Positions 42,819 through 51,393 of a stretch of 64,000 nucleotides of DNA are shown in pieces. The DNA is from JAUASV01 sp047605685 (GTDB taxonomy: Bacteria > Actinomycetota > Actinomycetes > Actinomycetales > Microbacteriaceae): positions 1-64,000 of the forward strand of contig JASGFF010000002.1 of the NCBI GenBank assembly GCA_047605685.1. The letters are read 5' to 3'. Position 1 is the first letter of the stretch, and each line of letters opens with the position of its first letter. The translations under genes were made by a program, and so were the position numbers. The notes under the pieces were generated by a model that ran no database searches, was not told the DNA's origin, and was given only the letters and a program-made list of their open reading frames with translations.

Positions 42819-44549
42819 ATGGCCCGTCTCCGCTTGGCACTGGCACAGACGAATCCGGTGCTCGGGGACCTCGCCGGCAACGCCGAGGCGATCCTCGCGG
42901 CCGCCCGCCGCGCCGCGGCCCGCGGCGCCGATCTGCTCGCCGTCGGCGAGTGCGCACTCTCCGGCTATCCCATCGAGGACCTCGCCTCCCGACCGAGCTT
43001 CCTCGCCGCCTGCCACGATCAGGTGCGCGCCCTCGCCAAGCGGCTGCAGGATGCCGGGCTCGGCGAGCTCCCGGTGGTGGTGGGGCATCCCGACGGCCCC
43101 GTCGAGCCGCGCCCGCTCGGCACCTCGAACGCGCCGACGGCGATCGCCCGGAACGCGGCGAGCGTGCTGCAGCACGGCCACGTGAAGGCGAGCTACGTCA
43201 AGCACCACCTGCCCAACTACTCGGTCTTCGACGAGTACCGGGTGTTCATCCCCGGGGACGAGCTGCTCGTGCTGCGGCTGCGCGGCGTCGACGTGGCCCT
43301 CGTCATCTGCGAGGACCTGTGGCGCGACGGCGGGCCGGTCACCCGGGTGCTCGACGCCGGCGCGAGCCTGCTGCTCGTCGTGAACGCGAGCCCCTTCGAG
43401 CGCGACAAGGACGAGGTGCGGCTGCCACTGGTCACCCGGCGGGCCACCGAGACCGGGGCGAGTGTCGCCTACGTCAACATCGTCGGCGGCCAGGACGACC
43501 TGGTGTTCGACGGCGACAGCGTGATCGTGGACGGCTCCGGCACGGTGCTCGCCCGTGCGCCGCAGTTCCGCGAGCACCTGCTCGTCGCCGACCTCGAGCT
43601 CGCCGAGGCGCGGGCCGGGACGGTGCCGGAAGAGGTGCGACGCGTCGAGCTCGCCTCCCCGGCGCACGCCCGGCCGGCGCTCGAGCCGGATGTCGCGCGA
43701 CTGCCCGACGACCGCGAGCAGCTCTGGGACGCCCTCGTGACCGGCCTGCGCGACTACGTGGAGAAGAACCGCTTCCCGAGCGTCATCCTGGGCCTGTCCG
43801 GCGGCATCGACTCGGCCGTGTGCGCCGCGCTCGCCGCCGACGCGATCGGCGCGCACCGCGTGCACGGCGTCTCGATGCCGTCGCGGTGGAGCTCGTCGGG
43901 CAGTCGCGACGACGCCGACGACGCCGCCGCGCGCATCGGGCTGCGCTACCGGGTTGAGCCGATCGCCGGGCTCGTCGCCCCGGTGGAGGAGCAGCTCGCC
44001 CTCGACGGCCTCGCGGCGGAGAACGTGCAGGCGCGCATCCGCGGCGTGATCCTGATGGGACTGTCGAACCTCGAGGGGCACCTCGTGCTCACGACCGGCA
44101 ACAAGACCGAGGTGGCGGTGGGCTATTCGACGATCTACGGCGACTCGGTGGGCGGCTTCGGGCCGCTCAAGGACGTGCCGAAGACGCTCGTCTGGGAGCT
44201 GGCCCGCTGGCGCAACGCCCGCGCCCTCGAGCGCGGCGAGACCCCGCCGATCCCGCAGAACTCGATCGACAAGCCGCCGAGCGCCGAGCTGCGCCCCGAT
44301 CAGACCGACCAGGACACGCTGCCGCCCTACGAGCTGCTCGACGACATCGTGGAGAAGTACGTGACCCAGCGGCTCGGCGCGCGCGACATCGTCTCGCTCG
44401 GCTACCCGGCGGACGTCGTGGACCGCATCACGACGCTCATCGACCGCTCCGAGTGGAAACGGCGGCAGGGCGCGATCGGCCCGAAGATCAGCGGGATGGC
44501 CTTCGGCCGGGACCGCCGGCTGCCGATCACCTACCGGCCCTCCGCCTGA
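42819..44549 (+). CDS. nadE: Glutamine-dependent NAD+ synthetase
   Basis: NadE converts deamido-NAD to NAD using glutamine nitrogen. The 576-residue protein has an N-terminal nitrilase-type glutaminase domain with its Glu (VGECALSGYPIEDL), Lys (VKHHLPNYSVFDE) and Cys (LVICEDLWRDGG), then a synthetase domain with the PP-loop LGLSGGIDSAVCAALAADAIG and TTGNKTEVAVGYSTIYGDSVGGFGPLKDVPKT. This is the two-domain form. It is divergent from glnA2, which links it by place to glutamine metabolism. Confidence 0.96.
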   Translation: MARLRLALAQTNPVLGDLAGNAEAILAAARRAAARGADLLAVGECALSGYPIEDLASRPSFLAACHDQVRALAKRLQDAGLGELPVVVGHPDGPVEPRPLGTSNAPTAIARNAASVLQHGHVKASYVKHHLPNYSVFDEYRVFIPGDELLVLRLRGVDVALVICEDLWRDGGPVTRVLDAGASLLLVVNASPFERDKDEVRLPLVTRRATETGASVAYVNIVGGQDDLVFDGDSVIVDGSGTVLARAPQFREHLLVADLELAEARAGTVPEEVRRVELASPAHARPALEPDVARLPDDREQLWDALVTGLRDYVEKNRFPSVILGLSGGIDSAVCAALAADAIGAHRVHGVSMPSRWSSSGSRDDADDAAARIGLRYRVEPIAGLVAPVEEQLALDGLAAENVQARIRGVILMGLSNLEGHLVLTTGNKTEVAVGYSTIYGDSVGGFGPLKDVPKTLVWELARWRNARALERGETPPIPQNSIDKPPSAELRPDQTDQDTLPPYELLDDIVEKYVTQRLGARDIVSLGYPADVVDRITTLIDRSEWKRRQGAIGPKISGMAFGRDRRLPITYRPSA

Positions 44550-44582
44550 GCGCGGCCGGGCCGCCTCGCCCGACCGCCTCGC

Positions 44583-44588
44583 TAGACT
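44583..44588 (+). promoter_or_regulatory. Leaderless-type -10 for panB (TAGACT)
   Basis: TAGACT ends six bases before the ATG at 44595. Confidence 0.5.
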
Positions 44589-44594
44589 CGCGGC

Positions 44595-45410
44595 ATGGCC
44601 GACGCAGACCTCAAGCGCGTGCGCACCCGGCACTTCCAGCGGGCCAAGGAGAGCGGGATCGCGATCACCGGCCTCACCAGCTACGACACCCTCACCGCGC
44701 GGATCTTCGACGCCGCCGGCATCGACTTCCTGCTCGTCGGCGACTCGGCGGGCAACACGGTGCTCGGCTATGACACCACGCTCCCGGTGACGGTGGACGA
44801 GCTCATCCCGCTCACCCGGGCGGTCGCCACCTCGGTCAGCCGCGCCCTCGTCGTCGCCGACATGCCGTTCGGCTCCTACGAGACCGGGCCGGACGAGGCG
44901 CTGCACACGGCGTTCCGCTTCATGAAGGAGACGCACGCCCAGGCCGTGAAGCTCGAGGGCGGCGAGCGCAGCGCGGAGCAGATCCGCCGCATCGTCGGCG
45001 CGGGAATCCCGGTGATGGGGCACGTGGGCTTCACGCCGCAGAGCGAGCACCAGCTCGGCGGCCACGTCATCCAAGGCCGCGGGGATGCCGCCGAGCGGCT
45101 GCTGCGCGACGCACACGCCGTCGAGGACGCCGGTGCCTTCGCGATCGTGCTCGAGATGGTGCCCTCGGCGGTGGCCGCGCGGGTGACCGCCGAGCTGCGC
45201 ATCCCGACGATCGGCGTCGGCGCCGGCCCGCACGTCGACGGCCAGCTCGTGGTCTGGACCGACTGGGCCGGGCTCAGCACGGGGCGTGTGCCGAAGTTCG
45301 TCAGGCAGTACGCGCAGCTCGCCCAGACCCTGACGGATGCCACGACCGCCTACATCGCGGACGTCGCCTCCGGGGCCTACCCCGCCCCCGAGCACGAGTA
45401 CGGCGACTGA
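44595..45410 (+). CDS. panB: 3-methyl-2-oxobutanoate hydroxymethyltransferase
   Basis: PanB makes ketopantoate from 2-oxoisovalerate and methylene-tetrahydrofolate, the first step of pantothenate and CoA synthesis. The 271-residue barrel has TGLTSYDTLTARIFDAAGIDFLLVGDSAGNTVLGYDTTLPVT, VVADMPFGSY, AVKLEGG, PVMGHVGFTPQS and IPTIGVGAGPHVDGQLVVWTD, which hold the metal and substrate ligands. The remaining pan genes are not in the window. Confidence 0.97.
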   Translation: MADADLKRVRTRHFQRAKESGIAITGLTSYDTLTARIFDAAGIDFLLVGDSAGNTVLGYDTTLPVTVDELIPLTRAVATSVSRALVVADMPFGSYETGPDEALHTAFRFMKETHAQAVKLEGGERSAEQIRRIVGAGIPVMGHVGFTPQSEHQLGGHVIQGRGDAAERLLRDAHAVEDAGAFAIVLEMVPSAVAARVTAELRIPTIGVGAGPHVDGQLVVWTDWAGLSTGRVPKFVRQYAQLAQTLTDATTAYIADVASGAYPAPEHEYGD

Positions 45411-45453
45411 GCTGCGCCGCTGAGGGGCGGCACCACCGCTGAGCGGGGCCGGC

Positions 45454-45867
45454 TCAGAACCAGAGCGCGAGCTCGCGGGCGGCCGACTCGGGCGAGTCCG
45501 AGCCGTGCACGAGGTTCTGCTGCACCTTGAGGCCCCAGTCGCGGCCCAGGTCACCGCGGATGGTGCCGGGCGTGGCCGTCGTCGGGTCGGTGGTGCCGGC
45601 GAGCGAGCGGAAGCCCTCGATCACCCGGTCGCCGGCGACGCGCGCGGCGACGACGGGGCCGGAGAGCATGAACTCCACCAGCGGCTCGAAGAACGGCTTG
45701 CCGGCGTGCTCCGCGTAGTGCCGCTCGAGCAGCTCGCGCTCGGGCTGCAGCAGCCGCAGGTCGACGAGCGTGTATCCCTTCGCCTCGATCCGACGCAGGA
45801 TCTCGCCGGTGAGCTGACGGGCGACGCCGTCGGGCTTGATCAGGACGAGTGTCTCTTCGAGGCTCAT
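45454..45867 (-). CDS. ndk: Nucleoside diphosphate kinase
   Basis: Ndk transfers the gamma phosphate between nucleoside triphosphates and diphosphates. The 137-residue protein has ETLVLIKPDGVARQLTGEILRRIEAKGY, KPFFEPLVEFMLSGPVVAARVAG and the active-site stretch ending NLVHGSDSPESAARELALWF with the phospho-accepting His. It is the last gene of the ileS-folC-DUF4233-ndk operon. Confidence 0.97.
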   Translation of the reverse strand: MSLEETLVLIKPDGVARQLTGEILRRIEAKGYTLVDLRLLQPERELLERHYAEHAGKPFFEPLVEFMLSGPVVAARVAGDRVIEGFRSLAGTTDPTTATPGTIRGDLGRDWGLKVQQNLVHGSDSPESAARELALWF

Positions 45868-45883
45868 GGCTCTGCTGGTCTCC

Positions 45884-46258
45884 CTACTGCTCGGCTGCGA
45901 GCGCAGCCTTTTGATTATCGATGGCCCGACCCCTGACGAAGCACCACGCCCAGAGCGCCGCGAACACGGCGCCGATGAGCCACATGAGCGGCACCAGGAG
46001 GCCGGTGAGCACGAGCACGGCCTGCAGCAGCCAGCCGAGCCAGACGCCGGCGCGCCAGCGCACGAGCATCGCGCCGACCAGCAGCAGCAGGAACAACGCC
46101 GCCCCGGCGCCGAAGGCGATGGCGGCCGGCAGCGCCCGCAGCCCGTAGACGACGAGCGTGACGAAGAACACGAGCACGGCCTCGGTGCCGAGCGCTATCG
46201 ACAGCAGCGACTCGCTCGTCGAGCGGATGCGACGCGGGCGCGCCGGCCGGCCGGTCAC
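45884..46258 (-). CDS. DUF4233 family membrane protein
   Basis: A 124-residue protein with four hydrophobic segments (SLLSIALGTEAVLVFFVTLVVYGL, IAFGAGAALFLLLLVGAMLV, VWLGWLLQAVLVLTGLLVPLMWLIGAVFAALWAWCFVRG). It matches the small actinobacterial DUF4233 family, nearly always encoded between folC and ndk; function unknown. The GTG at 46258 overlaps the folC stop (GTGA), so I chose this start over the longer open frame. Confidence 0.88.
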   Translation of the reverse strand: MTGRPARPRRIRSTSESLLSIALGTEAVLVFFVTLVVYGLRALPAAIAFGAGAALFLLLLVGAMLVRWRAGVWLGWLLQAVLVLTGLLVPLMWLIGAVFAALWAWCFVRGRAIDNQKAALAAEQ

Positions 46259-47763
46259 CGTGCCCAGCCTTCCCGGCGGGCGACGGCGAGGGCGTCGCCG
46301 ACGAGCGTGATCGAGCCGGTGACGAGCACCCCGCGGCCGGGCTGCTCGGCCGCCCAGGCCCGGGCGAGGGCGAGGGCGGCGGCGGCGTCCGCGGCCACGA
46401 CGGCCGGGACGCCGGTGTCGCCGGCCGTGCGGGCGAGCTGCTCGGCGCTCAGGGCTCGCTCGTCTGCCGAGCGGGTCACCACGAAGCGCGCGGCGATCGG
46501 GGCGAGCGCGGCGAGGATGCCCGCGGCGTCCTTGTCGACGAGCACGCCGACGACGACGACGAGCCCGGCGAAGGAGAAGCTCGTCTCGATCGCGCGGGTG
46601 GCGGCGGCGGCGCCGTGCGGGTTGTGCGCGGCATCCACGATCACCGTCGGCTCGGTGCCGACCACCTGCAGCCGTCCCGGCGAGCTGGCCCGGGCGAGCC
46701 CCTCGGCGAGCAGCTCGTCGACGAGCGGCCGCCGACCGTCGCCGAGGAACGACTCCACGGCGGCGATCGCGAGCGCCGCGTTGTGCGCCTGGTGCTCGCC
46801 GAACAAGGGCAGGAACAGCTCCCGGTACTCGCCGGCGAGACCGCGCACGTCGATGAGCTGGCCGCCGACGGCGAGCCTCGCCGAACGCAGCGCGAACCGC
46901 TCGCCCTCGACGGCGAGCGGCGCCTCGTTGTGCTCGGCCGCCGCGCGCAGCACCTCGAGCGCCTCCGGCTGCTGCGCCGCGCTCACCACACGGGCGAGCG
47001 GCTTGACGATGCCGGACTTGGTGCGGGCGATCGCCTCGACACTGGATCCGAGCCGCTGGGTGTGGTCGAGGGCGATCGGGCCGAATACCGCGACCTGACC
47101 GTCGGCGACGTTCGTGGAGTCCCACTCGCCGCCGAGGCCCACCTCGATGACGGCGACGTCGACGGGCGCCTCGGCGAAGGCGGCGAAGCTCAGCACCGTG
47201 AGCGCCTCGAAATAGGTGAGCCGCGGCTCGCCGGCGGCGCGCAGCTCGGCGTCGACGATGCCGATGTAGGGCTCGATGTCGTCCCAGACCGCCGCGAACG
47301 CCCGGTTCGAAATCGGCGCGCCGTCGATGACGATGCGCTCGTTGACCCGGCTGAGGTGCGGGCTCGTCATCAGGCCGGTGCGCAGACCGTAGGCGCGCAG
47401 GATCGACTCGGCGATCCGGCTCGTCGAGGTCTTCCCGTTGGTGCCGGTGACGTGCACGATCGGGTAGGCCCGGTGCGGGTCGCCGAGCAGCTCGACGGCG
47501 CGCCGGGTGGGCTCGAGCCGCGGCTGGGGGGCGCCCTCGCCGAGCCGCTCGAGCAGCGCGGAGTACACGGCGTCGGCGGCGTCCTGGAACTCGACGTCGT
47601 CCTCGTCAAGCCGTTCGGGCAGCTCGCCGGCGAAGGGGCTCAGGTCGTCGAGGTCCTGGCCCTCGGGCTGCGGGAGACCGGGCTGCGGGAGACCGGGCTG
47701 CGGGAGACCGGGCTCGCCCTCGCCGCCCGCGTCCGGCTCCCTGGGGTCAGACACCGATCGCAC
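46255..47763 (-). CDS. folC: Folylpolyglutamate synthase / dihydrofolate synthase
   Basis: FolC adds glutamate to dihydropteroate and to folates. The 502-residue Mur-ligase-like protein has the P-loop VHVTGTNGKTSTSRIAESIL, LMTSPHLSRVNERI, EVGLGGEWDSTNV, ALDHTQRLG, HQAHNAALAIAAVESFL and VDAAHNPHGA. A 50-residue N-terminal extension holds a 15-bp tandem repeat (47665-47714) encoding GLPQP three times. The GTG at 47763 or 47754 could be the start; both overlap ileS. Confidence 0.93.
   Translation of the reverse strand: MRSVSDPREPDAGGEGEPGLPQPGLPQPGLPQPEGQDLDDLSPFAGELPERLDEDDVEFQDAADAVYSALLERLGEGAPQPRLEPTRRAVELLGDPHRAYPIVHVTGTNGKTSTSRIAESILRAYGLRTGLMTSPHLSRVNERIVIDGAPISNRAFAAVWDDIEPYIGIVDAELRAAGEPRLTYFEALTVLSFAAFAEAPVDVAVIEVGLGGEWDSTNVADGQVAVFGPIALDHTQRLGSSVEAIARTKSGIVKPLARVVSAAQQPEALEVLRAAAEHNEAPLAVEGERFALRSARLAVGGQLIDVRGLAGEYRELFLPLFGEHQAHNAALAIAAVESFLGDGRRPLVDELLAEGLARASSPGRLQVVGTEPTVIVDAAHNPHGAAAATRAIETSFSFAGLVVVVGVLVDKDAAGILAALAPIAARFVVTRSADERALSAEQLARTAGDTGVPAVVAADAAAALALARAWAAEQPGRGVLVTGSITLVGDALAVARREGWAR
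47665..47714. repeat. 15-bp in-frame tandem repeat in folC
   Basis: Three perfect copies of GGGCTGCGGGAGACC (plus strand) starting at 47665, 47680 and 47695, plus a partial copy. They encode PGLPQ units in the FolC N-terminal tail. Confidence 0.92.
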
Positions 47764-50700
47764 CGGCCTTCCACACGTCGATGACGAGCACGCCGCGGTT
47801 CGCGTACGCGCCCGCCTTCAGGGTCGCACGGCGGGAGCCCGCGGCGCTGCCGGTCGCGGCGTCGAGGGCCGCGTCGTCGGTGGCGTCCAGGTCGAGCTCG
47901 ACGGCGAGGGTCTCGGCGGCGATCGTCTCGGCGTGGGCGGCGAGGGCGGCGACGTCCGCGGGGTCCTCGCCGCGGATGACGGCGCGGATGCGGTCGGAGA
48001 CGGCGAGACCGGCGGCCTTGCGGGTGTCCTGCACGGCGCGGATGATGTCGCGCGCGAGCCCCTCCGCCTCGAGCTCGGGCGTCGTGGCGGTGTCGAGCAC
48101 GACGAAGCCCCCGGCGCCGGTGGATGCGCCGCCGAGGAAGGCGATCGCGCTGGTCTCGGCGTCGGAGTGCAGCTCGAGCTCGTACTCGCCCGGCTCCAGC
48201 ACGATGCCGCCCGCGGTCACGGTGTCGTCCTCGATCGTCCAGTCGCCCGACTTGGACGCCTGGATCACCTGCTGCACCCCCCTGCCGATGCGGGGCCCGA
48301 GCGCGCGCGCGTTGACCGTGAGCCGGTGCTGGATGCCGAAGGCATCCGCCGAGGTCTCGGCGAGCTCGACGAACACGACGTCCTTGACGTTGAGCTCGTC
48401 GCGCAGGATGCCCGCGAACTCGGCGAGCGCCGCCGGCGTCTCGGTGACGACGGTGAGCGTGGCCAGCGGCAGGCGCACGCGCAACCGGCGTGCCTTGCGC
48501 AACGCGAGGCCCGCGGAGGCGATCTCGCGGATGCGGTCCATCGTCGCCACGAGCTCCGGGTCCTCGGGGAACCGCCCGGCGTCCGGCCAGTCGGTCAGGT
48601 GCACGCTGCGGCCGCCGGTGAGGCCCTGCCAGATCTCCTCGGTGACGAGCGGGGCGAGCGGGGCGGCGACGCGGGTGACGGTCTCGAGCACCGTGTGAAG
48701 CGTGTCGAAGGCTGCCGTGTCCGCGCCCTCCCAGAACCGGTCGCGACTGCGGCGCACGTACCAGTTGGTGAGCACGTCGGCGAAGTCGCGCAGCGCCTGG
48801 GCCGCGAGCGGCGAGTCGAGCGCGTCGAGGTGCGCCTCGACGCGCTCGATCAGCACGCGGGTCTTCGCCAGCAGGTAGCGGTCGAGCACGTTGGTGCTGT
48901 CCGTCCGCCAGGCGCAGCGCTGCTCCGCCTGCGGGCGGGCGTTGGCGTACAGCGTGAAGAAGTAGTAGGTGCTCCACAGCGGCAGCAGGAACTGCCGCAC
49001 CCCCTCGCGGATGCCCTCCTCGGTGACGACGAGGTTGCCGCCGCGGATCACCGAGGAGCTCATCAGGAACCAGCGCATGGCGTCCGCGCCGTCGCGCTCG
49101 AACACCTCCGAGACATCCGGGTAGTTGCGCAGGCTCTTCGACATCTTCTGGCCGTCGGAGCCGAGCACGATGCCGTGGCTGATGACGTTCTGGAACGCCG
49201 GCCGGTCGAACAGCGCCGTCGCGAGCGCGTGCATGACGTAGAACCAGCCGCGGGTCTGGCCGATGTACTCGACGATGAAGTCGGCGGGGTTGTGGCCTGC
49301 TTCTGAACCGGCACCGTCGAACCAGTCGCGGTTCTCGAAGGGGTAGTGCACCTGGGCGTAGGGCATCGAGCCCGAGTCGAACCACACGTCGAAGACGTCC
49401 TCGATGCGCCGCATCCTCGAGCGCCCGCTCGGGTCGTCGGGGTTCGGCCGGGTGAGCTCGTCGATGTAGGGCCGGTGCAGGTTCGGCTCGCCGTCGGGTC
49501 CGGTGGGCAGCCGGCCGAAGTCCCGCTCGAGCTCGGCGAGCGAGCCGTAGACGTCGACGCGCGGATGCGCCGGGTCGTCGCTCTTCCACACCGGGATCGG
49601 GCTGCCCCAGTACCGGTTGCGACTCACCGACCAGTCGCGCGCGTTCGCCAGCCACTTGCCGAACTGGCCGTGCTTGACGTTCTCCGGCACCCAGGTGATC
49701 CGCTCGTTCAGCTCGGCCATCCGGTCCTTGACGGCGGTGACGCGCACGAACCAGCTGGACACCGCCTTGTAGATGAGCGGCTGCCGGCAGCGCCAGCAGT
49801 GCGGGTAGGAGTGCTCGTGGCTCTTCAGCCGCAGCAGCCGGCCGTCGGCGCGCAGCAGCTGGATGAGCGGTTTGTTGGCCTCGCTCCACAGCAGCCCGGC
49901 GACCTCGGGCACCGCGCTCGTGAAGCGGCCCTTCTCGTCGAGGGAGAGGATCGTGGGGATGCCCGCGGCCTGGCAGACCAGCTGGTCGTCCTCGCCGTAG
50001 GCGGGAGCCTGGTGCACGATGCCGGTGCCCTCGCCGGTGGCGACGTAGTCGGCGACGAGGATGCGCCAGGCCCGCTCGTTGCCGTAGTCGGCGTCGGCGA
50101 AGTGGTCCCAGAGCCGGTCGTAGTGCACGCCCTCGAGCTCGCTGCCCGGGATGCTACGGCTGACGGCCGCGCGCGCGGCATCCGCGCTCTCGTAGCCGAG
50201 GTCACTCGCGTAGGCCGGCAGCGTCTCGGCGGCGAGCAGGTACTCGGCCTGGCCCTCGGCGGTGCCGTCGCCCGCACCGGCGGGGCCGGTGGGCAGCACG
50301 ACGTACTCGATCGCCGGGCCGACGGCGAGCGCGGCGTTCGTCGGCAGCGTCCACGGCGTCGTCGTCCAGGCCAGCGCCCGCACGGCGGTGAGGCCGAGCG
50401 CCTCGGCCCGCTCGCCGACGAGCGGGAACGACACGGTGACCGAGGGGTCCTGCCGCGTCTTGTAGACGTCGTCGTCCATGCGCAGCTCGTGGTTCGACAG
50501 CGGGGTCTCGTCTCTCCAGCAGTAGGGCAGCACCCGGAAGCCCTCGTAGGCGAGACCCCGGTCCCAGAGCCGCTTGAAGGCCCAGATGACGCTCTCCATG
50601 AACGTCACGTCGAGCGTCTTGTAGTCGTTGTCGAAGTCGACCCAGCGCGCCTGCCGGGTGACGTAGTCGCGCCACTCCTGGGCGTACTCGAGCACCGACT

Positions 50701-51079
50701 CGCGGGCCTTCGCGTTGAAGGCGGCGATGCCCATCTGCTCGATCTCGTCGGTCGTGGTGATGCCGAGCTGGCGCATCGCCTCGAGCTCGGCCGGCAGCCC
50801 GTGGGTGTCCCAGCCGAAGCGGCGGTGCACCTGCCTGCCGCGCATCGTCTGGTAGCGGGGGAACAGGTCCTTCGCGTAACCGGTGAGCAGATGGCCGTAG
50901 TGCGGCAGGCCGTTGGCGAACGGCGGGCCGTCGTAGAACACCCACTCGGGGCATCCCTCGCGCTGCGCCACGGAGGCCTCGAACGTGCCGTCGCGCTGCC
51001 AGAAGGCGAGGATGCCCCGCTCGATCTCGGGCAGGCGCGGGGATGCCGGCACGGCGCGGCCGTTCAGGGGGTATGCCAT
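47747..51079 (-). CDS. ileS: Isoleucyl-tRNA synthetase
   Basis: IleRS charges tRNA-Ile. The 1110-residue class I enzyme has FYDGPPFANGLPHYGHLLTGYAKDL with the HIGH-type motif HYGH, the editing domain (ALAWTTTPWTLPTNAAL), FDVWFDSGSMPYAQVHYPF, and SDGQKMSKSLRNYPDV with KMSKS. It is of the long type common in actinobacteria. I chose the ATG at 51079 because GGAG lies five to six bases before it; METP at 51091 is the alternative. A T-box leader precedes it, and folC, DUF4233 and ndk follow in one operon. Confidence 0.97.
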   Translation of the reverse strand: MAYPLNGRAVPASPRLPEIERGILAFWQRDGTFEASVAQREGCPEWVFYDGPPFANGLPHYGHLLTGYAKDLFPRYQTMRGRQVHRRFGWDTHGLPAELEAMRQLGITTTDEIEQMGIAAFNAKARESVLEYAQEWRDYVTRQARWVDFDNDYKTLDVTFMESVIWAFKRLWDRGLAYEGFRVLPYCWRDETPLSNHELRMDDDVYKTRQDPSVTVSFPLVGERAEALGLTAVRALAWTTTPWTLPTNAALAVGPAIEYVVLPTGPAGAGDGTAEGQAEYLLAAETLPAYASDLGYESADAARAAVSRSIPGSELEGVHYDRLWDHFADADYGNERAWRILVADYVATGEGTGIVHQAPAYGEDDQLVCQAAGIPTILSLDEKGRFTSAVPEVAGLLWSEANKPLIQLLRADGRLLRLKSHEHSYPHCWRCRQPLIYKAVSSWFVRVTAVKDRMAELNERITWVPENVKHGQFGKWLANARDWSVSRNRYWGSPIPVWKSDDPAHPRVDVYGSLAELERDFGRLPTGPDGEPNLHRPYIDELTRPNPDDPSGRSRMRRIEDVFDVWFDSGSMPYAQVHYPFENRDWFDGAGSEAGHNPADFIVEYIGQTRGWFYVMHALATALFDRPAFQNVISHGIVLGSDGQKMSKSLRNYPDVSEVFERDGADAMRWFLMSSSVIRGGNLVVTEEGIREGVRQFLLPLWSTYYFFTLYANARPQAEQRCAWRTDSTNVLDRYLLAKTRVLIERVEAHLDALDSPLAAQALRDFADVLTNWYVRRSRDRFWEGADTAAFDTLHTVLETVTRVAAPLAPLVTEEIWQGLTGGRSVHLTDWPDAGRFPEDPELVATMDRIREIASAGLALRKARRLRVRLPLATLTVVTETPAALAEFAGILRDELNVKDVVFVELAETSADAFGIQHRLTVNARALGPRIGRGVQQVIQASKSGDWTIEDDTVTAGGIVLEPGEYELELHSDAETSAIAFLGGASTGAGGFVVLDTATTPELEAEGLARDIIRAVQDTRKAAGLAVSDRIRAVIRGEDPADVAALAAHAETIAAETLAVELDLDATDDAALDAATGSAAGSRRATLKAGAYANRGVLVIDVWKAGAIGV

Positions 51080-51094
51080 CGGGGTCTCCATCGG

Positions 51095-51280
51095 TGCTGC
51101 TGTGCACGAGGACGACGGATGCCGCGGTACCACCTCGCTTGCCGCGCCCCCGGCGGTGGCCGGCGAGCGCGACCGCTCGTTCTCGGCTGTGACGGGCCGG
51201 CCCGGCGGGTTCTACTGGGCGCTCACGCGCCGTTCTTCCCGCGACTCCCCGGTGATGGCCGGATCAGTGTCGGTAGCAGC
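51095..51280 (-). ncRNA. T-box riboswitch upstream of ileS
   Basis: The minus-strand leader contains the hallmark GAGGTGGTACCGCGG (51136-51122), the T-box element that pairs with the free CCA end of uncharged tRNA, followed by GTCGTCCTC that can act in the alternate stem. An ATC (Ile) specifier candidate lies in CCATCACCGGGGAG (codon 51256-51254); a second ATC is nearby at 51264-51262. A -10 TAGAAT (51286-51281) gives a start near 51275. Actinobacterial ileS T-boxes act on translation by hiding the ribosome-binding site. Confidence 0.88.
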
Positions 51281-51286
51281 ATTCTA
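51281..51286 (-). promoter_or_regulatory. -10 of the ileS T-box transcript (TAGAAT)
   Basis: TAGAAT on the minus strand directly precedes the T-box leader. No convincing -35 is visible. Confidence 0.45.
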
Positions 51287-51370
51287 GGCGCTCGCCACGA
51301 GCGGGCGGCACGATCGGCGGCACGACCGGGCGCCGTGACCGCACGGAACGCGGTGGAGGGCCCACCGAAG

Positions 51371-51387
51371 CGTGACGGGACGTCACG
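51371..51387. terminator. Hairpin after the HNH gene
   Basis: CGTGACG (51371-51377) pairs with CGTCACG (51381-51387) across GGA, seven bases beyond the HNH stop codon. There is no T-run. Confidence 0.35.
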
Positions 51388-51393
51388 ACGTGA

